DNA from: Blastomyces gilchristii SLH14081
Lineage: Eukaryota > Ascomycota > Eurotiomycetes > Onygenales > Ajellomycetaceae
NCBI RefSeq assembly: GCF_000003855.2
Contig: NW_003101674.1
Span: 1,516,842-1,580,841 of the forward strand
Direction of reading: 5' to 3'
Length of the DNA stretch: 64,000 nt
How positions within the stretch are numbered: position 1 is the stretch's first letter; the number at the start of each line of letters is the position of its first letter. Of the stretch, positions 10,114-23,818 are shown piece after piece. Made by a program: the position numbers and the translations under genes. The notes under the pieces are model-generated. The model saw nothing but the letters and a program-made list of their open reading frames with translations, ran no database searches and was not told the origin of the DNA.

Positions 10114-13100
10114 AAGGCTTCATTTATAAAGTCTTTCACTGAGTGACTTCATAGAATCAGCTCAGCACTGCAGTAATACTCACTAAAAACTCTTCATATT
10201 TATAAAAAATCTCAGTGAGAAAAAATCTCTTATTATTATAAAGAAAAAAAAGTCTGTCACTTAGTTTCTTATTCTATAAGATTCTTTATAATCTACAGAT
10301 TCTTCTCTGACTATCACACAGATTCATCTTATATCTTTCATATAGAAGAGTTTCAGTTGACTCTTAATTATTTTCATAAGATTGTTGTATAATTATTATA
10401 TAGATTCATTTTACAGATGAATTACTCTCTGTGAGATTACTCTGATTAAAGAGAACTATTTATAAGTTAATCTCTCACTCATTCTCATAAATCATTATTC
10501 TTTAATACTGTGAAATTGTGAGGAATTTTTCATTCTTTCATTAACTCTATAGAATTGTAGAATTAAGATATTCACAGTCTGTAATCACTCTTTATAATTA
10601 TATAGAAAGATTCAGATCTGTGATTTATAATTACTTTTTATTTATTAGAGTAATCTGACTATTCTATGAGATTACTCATAGTGTAAGTAAATCTCTTTAG
10701 AGTAATATAAATATCTCAGATCTGTCTATAGAATCTCATCTTCTTTGCTCTTTTTCTATAACAGCTCTTATTTCTACAAACTATGAGTATTCTCATTTAT
10801 TCATAAAGTATTTTCACTCAGATGATAGAGAGAAAGTGTTTCTGATAATATCTATATATTAATTTAAGAACTTCTCAAGAATAAAAATTTTTTCAATTTT
10901 AATATCTTTATAAATAATATCTGATCACTGTTAAGCTTCTTATAAGTGTTTTTATAACTTCTCTAATTACTTTTTACTAACTGATGAAGCAGAGATGTTA
11001 TTACTCATAATAGTGTCTTTATCTTCTTCAGCTCTGTTACTGCATCTGATCTTCAGATCAGCAGCTAATCTTATATCTCTCTCAGATCAGTCTCTAACTT
11101 CAAGTAGTACAGTCTCTCTCTTTACTGTAAGTCTTCTCATAAGTAATTTCTTACAGATTCTAGCTAACAGTTCTTGTAAAGCTTCTGATTTTATCAGTAT
11201 CTTCTACAGTCTTACAGATCTACAATCACTCTCTCTCTATTCACACAATCTCTGATCAGATATATGCAAATATGTCTAGATTCTCTATCAATAATTCTCA
11301 CACTGCAGCACATTTCTGCAATTTTATTATCAATAAGAGATGAGTTCTCAGATACCTGTAAAATCTGAGTAATTAAGATAATGTGAATATTATGAATTTA
11401 TAATGAGAGTTAATCTGAACAGATGAGTCTTCTCTTTATATCTTAATTATTTCTGAGCTGAATACTTCAGTATAACTGAGAAAGTGAATACAGCTTTGTA
11501 AGAGATATTTAATCATATATGTAGATAGTCAGTTCTTAAGACTCTGCTATAACTATATATACTCTGATGTTCAGCTTCTCTGAAGTCTGTGCATTTCTGA
11601 TAATCTTCATATTAAATGTAATAATTATCTGTATTATAGATATGATACTTTCTGCTTCTTTGAAGAAAGAAATTGATAGTTATAAGAGAGTTAAATGTTA
11701 CAGATATTAAGAATATAAGTGTGAATTTTCTTTGTTTTTTCTTTATTAATCTCTAAATTATGTTCACAGTTCTGTTTTTATTTTCTTGTTTTTTAGCTTT
11801 AATAAGAGTATGATTTCTTCTTCTCTTTGTATACACTGTGAACTGTTCATCTCAGTAGAAACTCATCATCTTATAGACTAGAGTTTATAAATAACAGTAT
11901 TAATATCTTTATTACAATCAGATTCTTAGCAAAGACTGTATTATTCTGACTTATCAGAATTCATAGTATAAAAGTCATGTCTCAGCTTCTGCAGATGTCT
12001 TATCTACTCAGATAATTCTTAAGTAAACTTATTTATCTTATCAGAATATTCTTATCACTGAATCTTGAATCAGAGCTTATAATCTTACTTTTCTGAGTTA
12101 ATAATCTCTTTGATCTGATATTCTCTTTCACTCTCTAGTATTTTATAAATAGAGTGATAAGTCACAGAGTTCTCTTCTAAGAATTTCTTATATTTACAGA
12201 GTAAAGAGATATGAAAAACATTGTATATCTGCAACTCAGATAACAGTTTTAATCTATAAAACTATAAATTAACTTTCTTTATAATCTTATAAGACTCTGT
12301 TTATAAGAGATTCAGCTTCTTACTAGATCTTTAAATGATGATGTTTTCTAGACTTAGTCAGACTCTATCATCTTTCTTAAAACTCTTTATAATATACTTA
12401 AAGTCATAGTATCTCTTCTGATACTCTTAAGTCTTTCTTAAGAATTCACAGACTTTCTTTCAGATCTTCTGAATTCTCTCAGCTCATTCACAGATATTAT
12501 CACACTCTATAGTATACTCTCATAAGTTTATCAAGATCATCTGCAGATAAGTCTCAGTGAGTATCTCAAAGAGAGTTTTATCTATACTGACATGTTTTAA
12601 GTTGTTGTATATAAACATTATAAGTAATAATTAATATACTCAGTTATTCTGATTGTAATTAATAAAGCACTGCAGATACTGTTTTAATATACTCATTAGA
12701 TATTCTATCTGATTATCTATCTGTTAATAAAAAGTCATGCTTAAATCTTATAAAATCTTCAGTATAATTATCAGATCAGATTAGAACTCTTCTATAAAGA
12801 TTAATTCTCTGTTTGAGATAATATTCATAGATAATTCATGCAACTGAATCATATTGTAGATGAAGATATAAGTTAAATTCTTTAACTTTAAGTTCTTACA
12901 GATGAGTATAAAGTGTGTTATCTTGATAAAGTAATTCACTATTATCAGTACACTGTCAAAGCAGGCATTATATATGTTCTTGCTTTCAGAGAGACTCATA
13001 AGAGTATTTATTTCTAGCTATTTTCAAGGTTTCTATGAAATGAGTAGAGAAGTAAGTTCTTTATATAGTCTGAATCACACTATCTGTGAACTCTGACAAA

Positions 13101-16100
13101 TAATACAAGAATTTACTATCTTCTTTATAAGTTCTCATATCTTCAGTCAGAAGTATTTTCTTATAAGCAACTCATGAGTTTTAGTATCTATAAAATGACT
13201 TACTAGAGAAGAGTCATGATACCTTTTAATAAGTTCTATATATAGAAACTTATTCACAGATATATAAATTCAGTTCTCTCTTTATAAGAGATTATTTAAG
13301 TCTCTTCAATTCTTTATTTCTGTAGAATTAATCCCTGCTGTAAGTAGTTTCTGAATATACTGAGTATATTTATTCTTCAGTTGCAGTTCAGACAATCTGA
13401 ATAGAAGATCTTATAAAGACTTATACTCTGTTTCTTCTTATATCAGGTCTTCTGCAGCACTTCTCAAAGTCTACAAACTCTTCAGATTATAGATACTCTC
13501 TTCAAGAATTCTTGTAAAGATTCTCAGAGTGTTGACTCTCAGTGTTATAGAGAGTAGTTATACAGACTTCTTTTCTCTCTTCTCTCTCTTCTCTTACAGA
13601 GAATTAAGAGACTCTTCAGTCAATCTCTTTATAACACTCAGTTCAAGTATTCTGTAAAGCTTTTCTCTCTTCTCTAGTCTCTCTGTATCTATTATTCTGA
13701 TCTTCTTAATATAGTCTAATCTGTGAGAGAGTCTGTTCACTGAGTTCTTAATTTCCTTAATATATTCTATCTTGAATCAGAACTCACTCAATCTCTGAGT
13801 TCAGTGAATCTATTACTGTGAGAGTTTCTTGATTAAAGTAAACTATTATAAGCTGTTATAATCAGTTCTAACAGTAATTACTGTTACAAGACTCTCAAAG
13901 TAGTGATATCAGTGATGAAAGAATTTCACTATTGTAAGAAGCTTCTGATTATAAATATCATAGTTAATCTTTATAAGTTATATCTTCTGTAAGAAAAAGA
14001 TCACTGAAACTTAGTTCTCATTTAACTGTAGTTATGAGACTATTTCTGAAATTGTAAAGAAGAAGATATCTGTCTTTAATCTGATTAAGAGTAAGAGATT
14101 AAAGTGAAACAGTATCACTGTATTTATAAATATCTGTTTCAATCTTACAAAGACTCTGTAAGCTTCTAAGATAAGAAAGTTCTCACAACTCTTTCTTCTC
14201 AATAATCTTTTTATTCTCTGTTTATAGAATGACTTCTTCTTATTTTCATTCTTCAGTATGTCTGTAAGAGTCAAGAAGATTCTTATGAATGCAAAGATAA
14301 ATCATCTATAGAAATTCACAAAGCTTACAAAGATCTGAATCTTATAAATACTAGTTAGCTTCAGTTATGATAGAATAGTCTCAATCTGTGAAGATTTCAT
14401 CTGAATATCATCTGCAGTGATTACATATTCTAGAAAATTAATTTGATAAGCACTGAAGTTGTACTTTATAAGCTTAATATACAGTTCTGTCTCATCTAAG
14501 ACTTTTATCACACTTCATATATACTCAGTGTGTTCTTTCTTCTTCACAGAGTACATTATCACATCATTCAGATATATTATTATGAAGACATTCAGAAATG
14601 TATGAAGTATTTTATTTATAAAAGACTGAAATACTGTAGAAATATTAATCAGATCAAAAGACATCACTAGATATTTAAACAATCTCAGTGCAGTTTTAAA
14701 GACAGTCTTTTATTCATTCTCAGATTATATTCATAGCTGTGTATATATATTAATCATATTCAGTTATGTGAATATGATAGCTCTTATAAGATGATTAATC
14801 ACATTCTTAATCAGAGATAGAGAGTAGTAACTCTTTATTATCTTGAAGTTCAGATTACAGTAGTCTATACATAATCTGAGATCTTTATTCTTGTTCTTCA
14901 TGAATATTACAGAGACTCTCACAGAGATCTGTGAAGATCAGATAAAGTCATTCTTCAGATTCTTCTTTATATAGATCTGCAAGATCTCTGTCTTATAATA
15001 AGAGAGCTTATAGATTAATTTTCAGAAGAGTTTCTACTCTTCTATAAAATCTATTATCAGATTCTTCTCATAGTGAGAAGAAAGCTCAGCTGTCTTTACT
15101 GAGCTGAATATCTCTATAAGATCTCAGTATTTCTCTGATATCTGAAACTCAGTTTTCATGACTGCAAGATTCTCAGACATTTATAAAGTTATTATATAGA
15201 TGAACTTGTCTTCTCTAATTAACTCTACAGTATTAACTGATTCTATCTTTATAAGTGAGTCTATCAACACTGATCAGAAGTATAAAGCTGACTTATAAAC
15301 AGCTATATGTGAATTGTGTCTTTGAAGCTATACAAGTCTTAAGTATATATTATCTATGATATTCATAATAATTACAGTTTCTGCAAATCTTCTTCAGATT
15401 TCAGAGAGATCTTGTAATTCAAAGATAGCTCTTATAAGTCTCTCAGCTCTCAGATCTGAGTTCTCACACTCTGCTTATTATAAGAGCAGATTCTCAGTTT
15501 TCATTATTCAGTTCATTCACTTCACAAGTTTTAGAAACACTACAGTGACCTGAGATTCTGAGTTTATTAATACTTTTCATACTTATGAGACAGTAGTACT
15601 GCAGTGTGATCTCTCTCTGTAAGTAAGTATTTTCATCAGAAGAGTAACAGATTCAGATATCAGTTTCAAGACTCTTAAGAAGACTGTTACTGACTCTGTT
15701 TATAACTTCTCAAATTTCTATTTTAGTTTATTCAGACAGTTTGTATGAAGATGTTCTAATTTAGAATAGATAAAATAGAGTCTCTTTTTCTTAGTCTCTC
15801 TATTATACACTCTGTTTACAGAAGTGTATAAAGCTCTCTCTTTCTACTCAGCAGTCAGATATAAATCTCTCTATATCTTATTATCTTTTTCTGATAAATC
15901 TGTTCTCTGTTGTTCTAATTCTTACAGAGTCAGTTGATAATTCACTCTTCACAGATCTGTGACTCTCACAGTGATCTGTAAGTGATGAATGAGAGTCATC
16001 AGTTTCTTCAGAGTCAAGAACTTAGAGTCTTACTCAATGAGCTTATTCTGCATATCTTTATTCAGCTTCTTTATAAATATTATCATTCAGATCTTGTTTC

Positions 16101-16835
16101 AGGGCTCTGTTTTCACAGACTCTAATTCATATTATAATTTTATAAAATATAATGAATAGTCTTCATCAGATTTCTCACCTCTTTTTCTAATATTGATGAT
16201 TACAGCTCAGATGTTCTCTGTTAAGCTTATAAAGTCTTTCAACTTATTCTCTAGATAGATCTTGAGAATAGATTAGTAGAATCTCTTATAATCATTCTCT
16301 AGATAATTCAGTCAGTTCTTGACTTCAGTGTAGTAGAGATCTGTTATTACATAGATAACAGCTTCTTCATCTTTTATATTACACAGTCAGGCTTGTAAGT
16401 CAATTTCAAATACAAACTTGTAAAAGCTTTTATAGATTGTGATTCAATAAGTAATCTTAAGTGATTACAGCTTAAGAAAGTTTCTTTTCAGTTTATAGAT
16501 ATTTCTGAAGATTATGTCTAGAGACTTAGTTTAAGACTGTTTACAGACAGTAAGCATTTCTTATAGAAAAATAGCTTGATTCTGCAGAAGATACTTAAGA
16601 ATGTTCTTCACTAAGATTAATTTATTTATGAGTTCAGAGAGTTTCTCTGTCACAGATATAGAGAATAATATTCTATAAGTGATTAATAAGTTCTCTAAGA
16701 CTTCTTTTATAAAGATTATTCATGATTTAGATGACTGCTTCTAAGTGTCTGCAGTAGAGTTCACAGAGATTGAAGTATACAAGTTTCTAATTCTTTCAGT
16801 TATAATAGACAGTTGCTGGCTGACTGAGCTTGAAA
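10114..16835 (-). pseudogene. Gypsy1 Gag-Pol remnant
   Basis: Almost fully decayed coding sequence on the minus strand. The best landmark is the reverse-transcriptase core: a Gypsy-type stretch resembling TVFQSFINKIL, followed by the catalytic YLDD box changed to YLND at 14574-14563. By the usual order, gag should lie toward 16800 and integrase toward 10200. I could not place their motifs with confidence. Dozens of stop codons exclude function. The whole stretch is practically free of CpC, GpG and CpG. Confidence 0.7.
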
Positions 16836-17093
16836 TGTAAGAATAAGTGCTCACAGGCAATTATTCAGATATTTGCAGCTTGACATGATATATACTGTTA
16901 ACTACTAGAAGTATTCACAGTAGAAAGATAAAATGTAGAGATTAAATGTATAATAGCATTTAAGCTGAGTTGTGAATAGTATTCATGAACTTCAGTCTAT
17001 ATAGTTTTGTATAGTCAAGGGCTGCTAACTCTATTGATTATGTGAGAGATAGGAATAGGGGTAAAGAATCCGTGAGAAGCGGGATTTCTTACA
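16836..17093 (-). repeat. Gypsy1 LTR (5' LTR in element orientation)
   Basis: 258 bp, perfect 8-bp inverted termini TGTAAGAA/TTCTTACA. It retains a few GGG and CG steps absent from its partner. Confidence 0.9.
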
Positions 17094-17349
17094 CTTTTAT
17101 TTTACTTATCTAAATAAGATTCTTTTATCTTTCTCTTTATAAAAGATTAGAATATAATTTTTTGAATAGATCTGCTTAATTCTACACTCTTTTTTACAGC
17201 TGAATCAGTCAATTCATTATTATGAATATATTTATATAAGTAGAAACTCAGTGTAGATAAATAATCAGCTTTGATATTCTTCTCTTTTAAATTTTTAAAA
17301 CAGAGTTTAAAATCAGTTTAAGATTTATTTAATTATTATAAATCTGACT

Positions 17350-17530
17350 NNNNNNNNNNNNNNNNNNNNNNNNNNNNNNNNNNNNNNNNNNNNNNNNNNN
17401 NNNNNNNNNNNNNNNNNNNNNNNNNNNNNNNNNNNNNNNNNNNNNNNNNNNNNNNNNNNNNNNNNNNNNNNNNNNNNNNNNNNNNNNNNNNNNNNNNNNN
17501 NNNNNNNNNNNNNNNNNNNNNNNNNNNNNN
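17350..17530. other. Assembly gap (181 N) inside LINE1
   Basis: By comparison with LINE2 (about 26692-26930) roughly 240 bp of RNase H-coding LINE sequence belongs here. Open frames spanning the gap are artefacts. Confidence 0.95.
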
Positions 17531-20500
17531 TTCATAAATCAGAATAGAGTCTTCTATATTTATTGTAGAAATTCTCTTCAATACTGTTCATATTCTTTCT
17601 CTTTAGATAGTTTACTTATTTATAAGTTTATAAGAGATTCAAGCTTTTCTCTTCAGAGAGATATCTTCTCATGATCAACTTGTTCAATATTTAAAGAAGA
17701 AAATTAATCTTTAATCAGTGAGTATAGTCTGTATAGTTAAGAAGATATTTTCTTTGAAGAATTATTTTCATTTCAATCAAGAAATCTATTTCAATCTAGT
17801 TCATTTTCAGAGTTAATTAATGAAAATGAAGAAGAGACTCTTTCTCTGATTATATGATTTGAGCTCATCTTTATAACTCTCAGAGCATAGTTTATACAGG
17901 CCTTTTCAAATCTAATAGCAGAAGAGAGAATTAAAGTCTTGTAGATAGATCTATTAGTACAATCTTTAACTATTCTACAGGTTATAGTCTGAATGACACA
18001 TTTTTCTTTTTAGAATGTTATATCAACATTTTTAACAAGAATAGTTCATCTTTTTTGAAAAGACTCTTACTTTTAATTAGAGATATTTCATTTTCCCTGA
18101 ATTCACTAATCAGTAGATTTATATACTTTTAACTTTTACAAAGTATATTCTCTATTATAAAGAATATCACTCATTTTTTTTAATATATTCACAAGAAGCA
18201 GAGCTGTCTTGATATAAGTGATACATCTATTACTTCAGAGTTCAGCTCAAGGCTCAGAATCACTCACTCTACTAGATAACTCATTGATAAAATAATTACT
18301 TATTATAAGAAGGTTTCTGAGTTGTAAGATAAGACTGAGATCAGTTTTCATCAGACTATGAAATTTAATACTGAAATAACAGAAAAGCTTCAGAATAAAG
18401 AAAAGCAGAGTTAATATTTATCTACAGAATCTGTTTATTTCAACTCAATAAATTCTTCATTATTTCTCACCTCTGAAATACTGACTTTTAATGATGATCT
18501 GAATCAATCTATCTATTACACTGCGGGCAATCTTATAAATTATAAATCTTATATAAATAATACTTTGAAACTAAATGACTGCAGCTGATATTATATAATG
18601 TCTTACTATATCTATCTCTATATAAAGAGATACTATGAGAAATAAGTTGTGAAAATATCAGAAGAAAGTTAAATATACTCTAAATATTAAATCAGTAATT
18701 ATATTTAACAGCTCTAATTATAAAGTCTGATATATTAATATATTAATTAATACAGAAGTTATTAATGAAATTAACATTCTATTAAGAACTCAATAAGAAT
18801 TCTCTTTTACATATTCTATTAATTCTGAGAAGTGAAAGATTTATTTCAAGTCTCTATATAGATATATACTGTCAACTCTTACTAAAAACATTTAAATTAC
18901 TATTGAAATCTTAGAAGCTGATAATACTTCAGCTCTATAAAATAAGATTAATATTAAATATATAATATCACTGACTGAAGAACATGTTAATATCTTCAAG
19001 AAATTGATAAAATTATAAGTTAAGAATGATAATTATCTTACTTTTCAGAGACATTTTTACTATTTTATTATTTATCACAAAGAGCTCTGTTAGAGTACTG
19101 AAGATATATATCATGATCTTTTTCTTAACAATCTATAAGATTATTAAAGACTGTTTATTAAGATACATCTGAATAAGTTTTTCTTCACTGATTAAGAACT
19201 CATTATTAATATTAATATTAATAATTTAATAAAGTAACTGATCAACTATATATTCAAGAAGATTATTATCAAGTAGAAAAAGCAGTCTCAGACTGCTTCT
19301 GTGACTGTGAGAAAGAATAAGAATAAAAATAAAAATAAAAACATAGCTGTATGAAAGTACACTCACTGTAAAAGATATGAATATACTGTTAATAGATATT
19401 TCATCTTACACTCTGATAAAAGAAAAAAGAAGATGAATAAGAAGAATGATGATAAAAAGAAAGAGAAGAAAACTGACTTAATAAGTTCTCAATCAGCAGT
19501 AAATGCAGTAATGATAAAGATTGAGTTCTATTTCTCTTTCACAGTCACTGAAAAACTATTCTCTAGATCTTGATATTTAAATACATATATAAGTCTGAAT
19601 ATTACAGATAAGCTTCATTCTTTTTTAAATATTAAATCTTTTAATAGTAACATCTCTGTCAATTCTGTAATAGAGAGAACTGAGTTTATCAAGAAGATTG
19701 AAACTATTATCTTGAAGATTAAGAGTGATAATATTAACTTACAGAATATTCATTATATTTCTAATATTATAGTTAACCTGCCCTCATTTACAAAGCTTGA
19801 AGATCAGGGATTTCAATTTACATTATCTTTCACTATTTTCTTATTTTTCATTTACAGAGCTCTGAATGATATCATTTTTTATACAGTTCAGACTGCTCAG
19901 AATAACACATATAAGATCACTGAATAAGAGTTCAGTGAGAATTCTAATTTTTTGAGTAAGACAGTCAAGTATATTATAATATCTCATGAATATAATTTTG
20001 ACTGAAAAGTTGTTCTTTCTATAACTGCTGCTACTACTGTTAATAAAAATCATTCTGCAGTTATGAATATAGACCTTAAGAATACAAAGATATGAAAGAC
20101 TCTTTTGAACTGATACTATAATCTCAGTCATATTCATGCTGATGCTATAATTACTATAGCTAAGAATTCTTATACTGAAGTCACAATTAAAGATTCTAGA
20201 ACTAAGTTGTTTTATAAAGAATATATCAAGACAGGTATAATATGAGATTATTCAAAGACACTGATATATAGATTTATTTAACTCATTGAGAAGGTTTATA
20301 TAAATCTTATAAGCAGTAGATGTACATTGAAAGATTTCTCTGACTATCTCTTAGAGTTTTATCAGAAAATTAAATACTGAATACTTATCATCTGTGATGT
20401 AACTTATTATTATTAAGTATATTTTTTAAAGTTCAAGAATAAGACAGATTAGAGCTGCTCTTTTAAAAGATAATCTCTTTAAGAAGTTCTGAGCAGATGT

Positions 20501-21010
20501 TCTGAAGACAGTTATTATAATAATTAATAATACTCTTACATCTATAGTTCTTTACAACTTGAAATTTTAGTCTTCTATTACAGAGACTTCTGAGATTTCA
20601 AGTTCATATAAGATTTCTAAATATGCACTTACAAACATCTCACTGAATGTGAGACATTTTCATTAATTAAGTGTAAAGATTTTTATTCACTTATATGAAT
20701 CTAAGAAGCCTGTGAATAAGCTTTCTTTATATGCTGATTTCTATCATATCATTGAATTCAGTGACACATTAATCTATTATCTATAAAATTCTGAATCTGA
20801 TAAGATTATTATCAGTAGTGATGTGAGATTTCTGATCACTGAAAAATCAGAACCAGCTATATCTATGACACTCACTAATCAGATTACTAAACTGAAACCT
20901 GATATTCATCTGATTAATGATGAAGATACTTCTGACATTGATAATCTGAATTCTACACAATTATGACCCGCGAAATCACTGACTATATGTACTTCAAGCT
21001 CTGTTACAGA

Positions 21011-22030
21011 TGGACTGGCCGCTGGGATTATGAATTTCACATTTGGTCTCATTTGATCTGATCTCATACATTTCTTGATGTGAATCCCGCTGGGACTAGT
21101 CATTAAAACAACATGTAAAGTGACTATATATAGACTGGCCGCCGGGACCATGAATTTCATGTTTGGTTCCATTTGGTCTGATCTCATACATTTCTTGGCG
21201 TGAATCCTGCTGGGACTAGTCATCAAAAAAACATGCAAAGTGACTATATATCAGATCTTAAAATGAAATCATGACTTGAAAAAAATGAGAAAGTGGTCCC
21301 ATTTGGTCCCATTTAGTCCCATTCTTGATATAAAGTTACTATTTTTAGACATTTTAAGGTTATTTTTAGACTATTTTTAATTTTTAAAAAAGTAACGCTT
21401 TTTGGTAATGCTCAAATGAGATTTAAAGTCATTTAAAGCAATAAAAATAATTTAAATTGAGAAGTGGAAATCATGATCTCATTTGAAAAATGTGATAAGA
21501 GTAGACAGTAAGTCTCACTGAGACAGTATGAAACTACTATTTAATGTTAAAACTGTGTAATGGGATCAGTTGAATTGGTAATGAGACTATCAAAAAATCT
21601 GGTCCTGGTCTCAGACACGGTCACACGGTCAGTCTAACTATATATGAGATCTTAAAATAAAACCATGACTTGAAACAAATGAGAAAGTGGTCTCATTTGA
21701 TCTCATTTAGTCCTATTCTTGGCATAAAGTTACTATTTTTAAACATTTTAAGGTTTTTTTTAGACTATTTTTAATTTTTTAAAAAGTAACACTTTTTAGT
21801 AATGCTCAAATGAGATTTAAAGTCATTTAAAGCAATAAAAATAATTTAAATTGAGAAGTGGAAATCATGATCTCATTTGAAAAATGTGACAAGACTAGAC
21901 AGTAAGTCTCACTGAAACAGTATGAGACTACTATCTAATGTTAAAACTGTGTAATAAAATCAGTCGAATTGGTAATGAAACTATCAAAAAATCTGGTCCT
22001 GATCTCAGACACGGTCACACGGTCAGTCTA
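21011..22030 (+). mobile_element. hAT-type MITE (outer), in copia, carrying a nested MITE
   Basis: Starts TGGACTGGCC and ends GGTCAGTCTA. The 8-bp duplication GTTACAGA lies at 21003-21010 and 22031-22038. Subtracting the nested copy and its 8-bp duplication leaves exactly 506 bp. No coding capacity. The ends resemble those of the full-length hAT copies here (TAGACTGGCCG...), which could have supplied transposase. Confidence 0.92.
21131..21636 (+). mobile_element. hAT-type MITE (inner), nested in another MITE
   Basis: 506 bp, TAGACTGGCCG to GGTCAGTCTA, flanked by the 8-bp duplication ACTATATA (21123-21130 and 21637-21644). This is the least mutated MITE here: it still has CCGCCGGGACC at its left end and repeated GTCCC in its centre, where other copies have GTCTC. 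It therefore arrived late and gives the best guess at the ancestral sequence. Confidence 0.93.
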
Positions 22031-23150
22031 GTTACAGATAATCTTCTGAAATTCTATAAGAATGTCATATCTCAGTCAGAAGAGATAGAAGATTATTGAA
22101 AGAAGTTTATACAATACAAGATTACTGATCTGAAGAGATATAATATATGAAGTTTAATCTTCAGATCTGATATTCTGAAGAGTGAATCAATCACTTCAGA
22201 CTGTTAAGTGTTTCTTGAGAAAGATAGGCTCACAGATCTGAATACTGATTCTGATAATATTCTTAGAAAATCATATTGAATGATTTGTAATAACTAATAT
22301 AAGAAGAGTTCTAGAGAAGAGATCTATACTTCTGTTATCACAGATACTGTTAATTATATTCTTTTTATCATAGTAGTACTACACAGTTAAACACTTTATT
22401 AAGTGAATATAGTGATGATATATCTGTATAAGTGTCTTGCTAAGAAGGTCTATATAAGATAACTCACTGAATTTGAGACAGATTCACTGAAAATGCTTGT
22501 CTATATAATTGAGAGTAGTTTATACAGTCTGAACTCTGTCATGAAGATCTGATATAATTTCTTAACAGCTCTGTTAAGTGATCTTGAATTTGTAATCAGT
22601 GTCTATGATTCAGCACTCTGATATTATACATTCAGATATCATCTCTATATGATAATCTATGTTCACAATCTTAACATTATATCTGAAGTTGCTGAGAATG
22701 CTGATTGACTAGTGAGTATACTTAGTGAGAAATTGAAAGTCAAGAATCTACACTAATTAACTAAGTATTTAAGTATGAAAGTCAATTATTCTGACAGAGG
22801 AATTGATTTGACACATTGTCAATATATTAAATGTCTTATTAAAGATTTCTATCTTGATAATACTGTTGTTGTTAAAACATTGATGAAGAATGAATTCTAC
22901 ATTGATAATTTCTCAATATCTGAGAAAGAGACTGATTTCACAATTCAGTGATATTAATATAATGTGAGCTGCTTGCAATATCTTGCAGTTAAAACACATT
23001 CTGATATCACTCACACTGCCATGCTACTCACTCAACAGAACATTGATTCAACATCTTAATATTGAAAGACTCTGTTACATGTTATACATTCTTTGAAAGA
23101 CACAATGAATTTGAGCATTTTCTACAGACGCGGCTCATATGAGAGGTCCG

Positions 23151-23276
23151 TTTTCACTGATTCTTTCATTCTCACTGATTCTTCCGTTCTCACTGATTCG
23201 TCCGTTCTCACTGATTCTTCTCTTCTCACTGATTCTTCCGTTCTCACTGATTCATTCATTTTCATCAATTCTTCTT
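23151..23276 (+). repeat. In-frame 18-bp minisatellite inside copia pol
   Basis: Seven consecutive 18-bp units of the form TTCTCACTGATTCTTCCG. They encode repeats of about six residues (LTDSSV-like) between the reverse-transcriptase end (FYRRGSYE) and the RNase H start. The repeat and its flanks keep CpG, unlike the rest of this copia. Confidence 0.9.
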
Positions 23277-23312
23277 TTCCCTCTGATTTCCCTGATGATT
23301 TCTACTTACTCT

Positions 23313-23818
23313 TAGACTGACCGCTGAGACTATGAATTTTATGTTTAATTTCATTTGATCTGATCTCATACATTTCTTGATGTGAATCCCGCTGAGACTA
23401 ATCATTAAAAAAACATGCAAAGTGACAATATATCAAATCTCAAAATAAGATCATGACTTAGAAAAAATAAGAAAGTGATCTCATTTGATCTCATTTAGTC
23501 TCATTCTTAGCATAAAGTTACTATTTTTAGACATTTGAATTTTTTTTTTAGCCTATTTTTAATTTTTTAAAAAGTAGCACTTTTTGATAATACTCAAATA
23601 TGATTTAAAGTCATTTAAAGCAATAAAAATAATTTAAATTGAGAAGTGAAAATCATGATCTCATTTGAAAAATGTGACAAGAGTAGACAGTAAGTCTTAC
23701 TGAAACAGTATGAAACTACTATATAATCTTAAAATTATGTAATGAGATCAGTTGAATTGATAATAAGACTATCAAATATTCTGATCCTGGTCTCAGACAT
23801 GGTTACACGGTCAGTCTA
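23313..23818 (+). mobile_element. hAT-type MITE in copia RNase H region
   Basis: Exactly 506 bp, TAGACTGACCG to GGTCAGTCTA, with the 8-bp duplication CTTACTCT at 23305-23312 and 23819-23826. It splits the copia frame between the minisatellite and RNase H. It is more mutated than the copy at 21131. Confidence 0.93.

Larger units (their letters stand above)
9836..17098 (-). mobile_element. Gypsy1: Ty3/Gypsy element nested in LINE1
   Basis: Two 258-bp LTRs (9841-10098 and 16836-17093) start TGTAAGAA and end TTCTTACA (TTCTTATA in the left copy). The 5-bp duplication CTTTT flanks them (9836-9840, 17094-17098). The uninterrupted LINE sequence at 26440 and 51070 confirms the insertion point. Coding is on the minus strand. 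A purine tract on that strand (10101-10113) abuts the left LTR and serves as polypurine tract. The LTRs differ from each other mostly by transitions. This LTR family is unrelated to that of elements A and B. Confidence 0.9.
9042..17936 (-). mobile_element. LINE1: 5'-truncated Tad1-type LINE, split by Gypsy1
   Basis: The element lies on the minus strand with its (TAA)n tail at the left edge (9042-9060), inside the copia 5' LTR. The 14-bp target repeat TCTTGTAGATAGAT is at 9028-9041 and again at 17937-17950. Gypsy1 with its duplicated 5 bp removes 7258 bp, leaving about 1.64 kb of LINE: the 3' untranslated region and the RNase H end of ORF2. The sequence matches LINE2 from 25644 to about 27345. 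Assembly gap 17350-17530 lies within it. Confidence 0.88.

Noticed and set aside
17329..17581. Open frames spanning the run of N.
   Set aside because: Unknown bases translated as X; the gap lies in a decayed LINE.
23151..23276. CRISPR-like array.
   Set aside because: The 18-bp units are directly contiguous without spacers and lie in a eukaryotic copia frame; it is a minisatellite.
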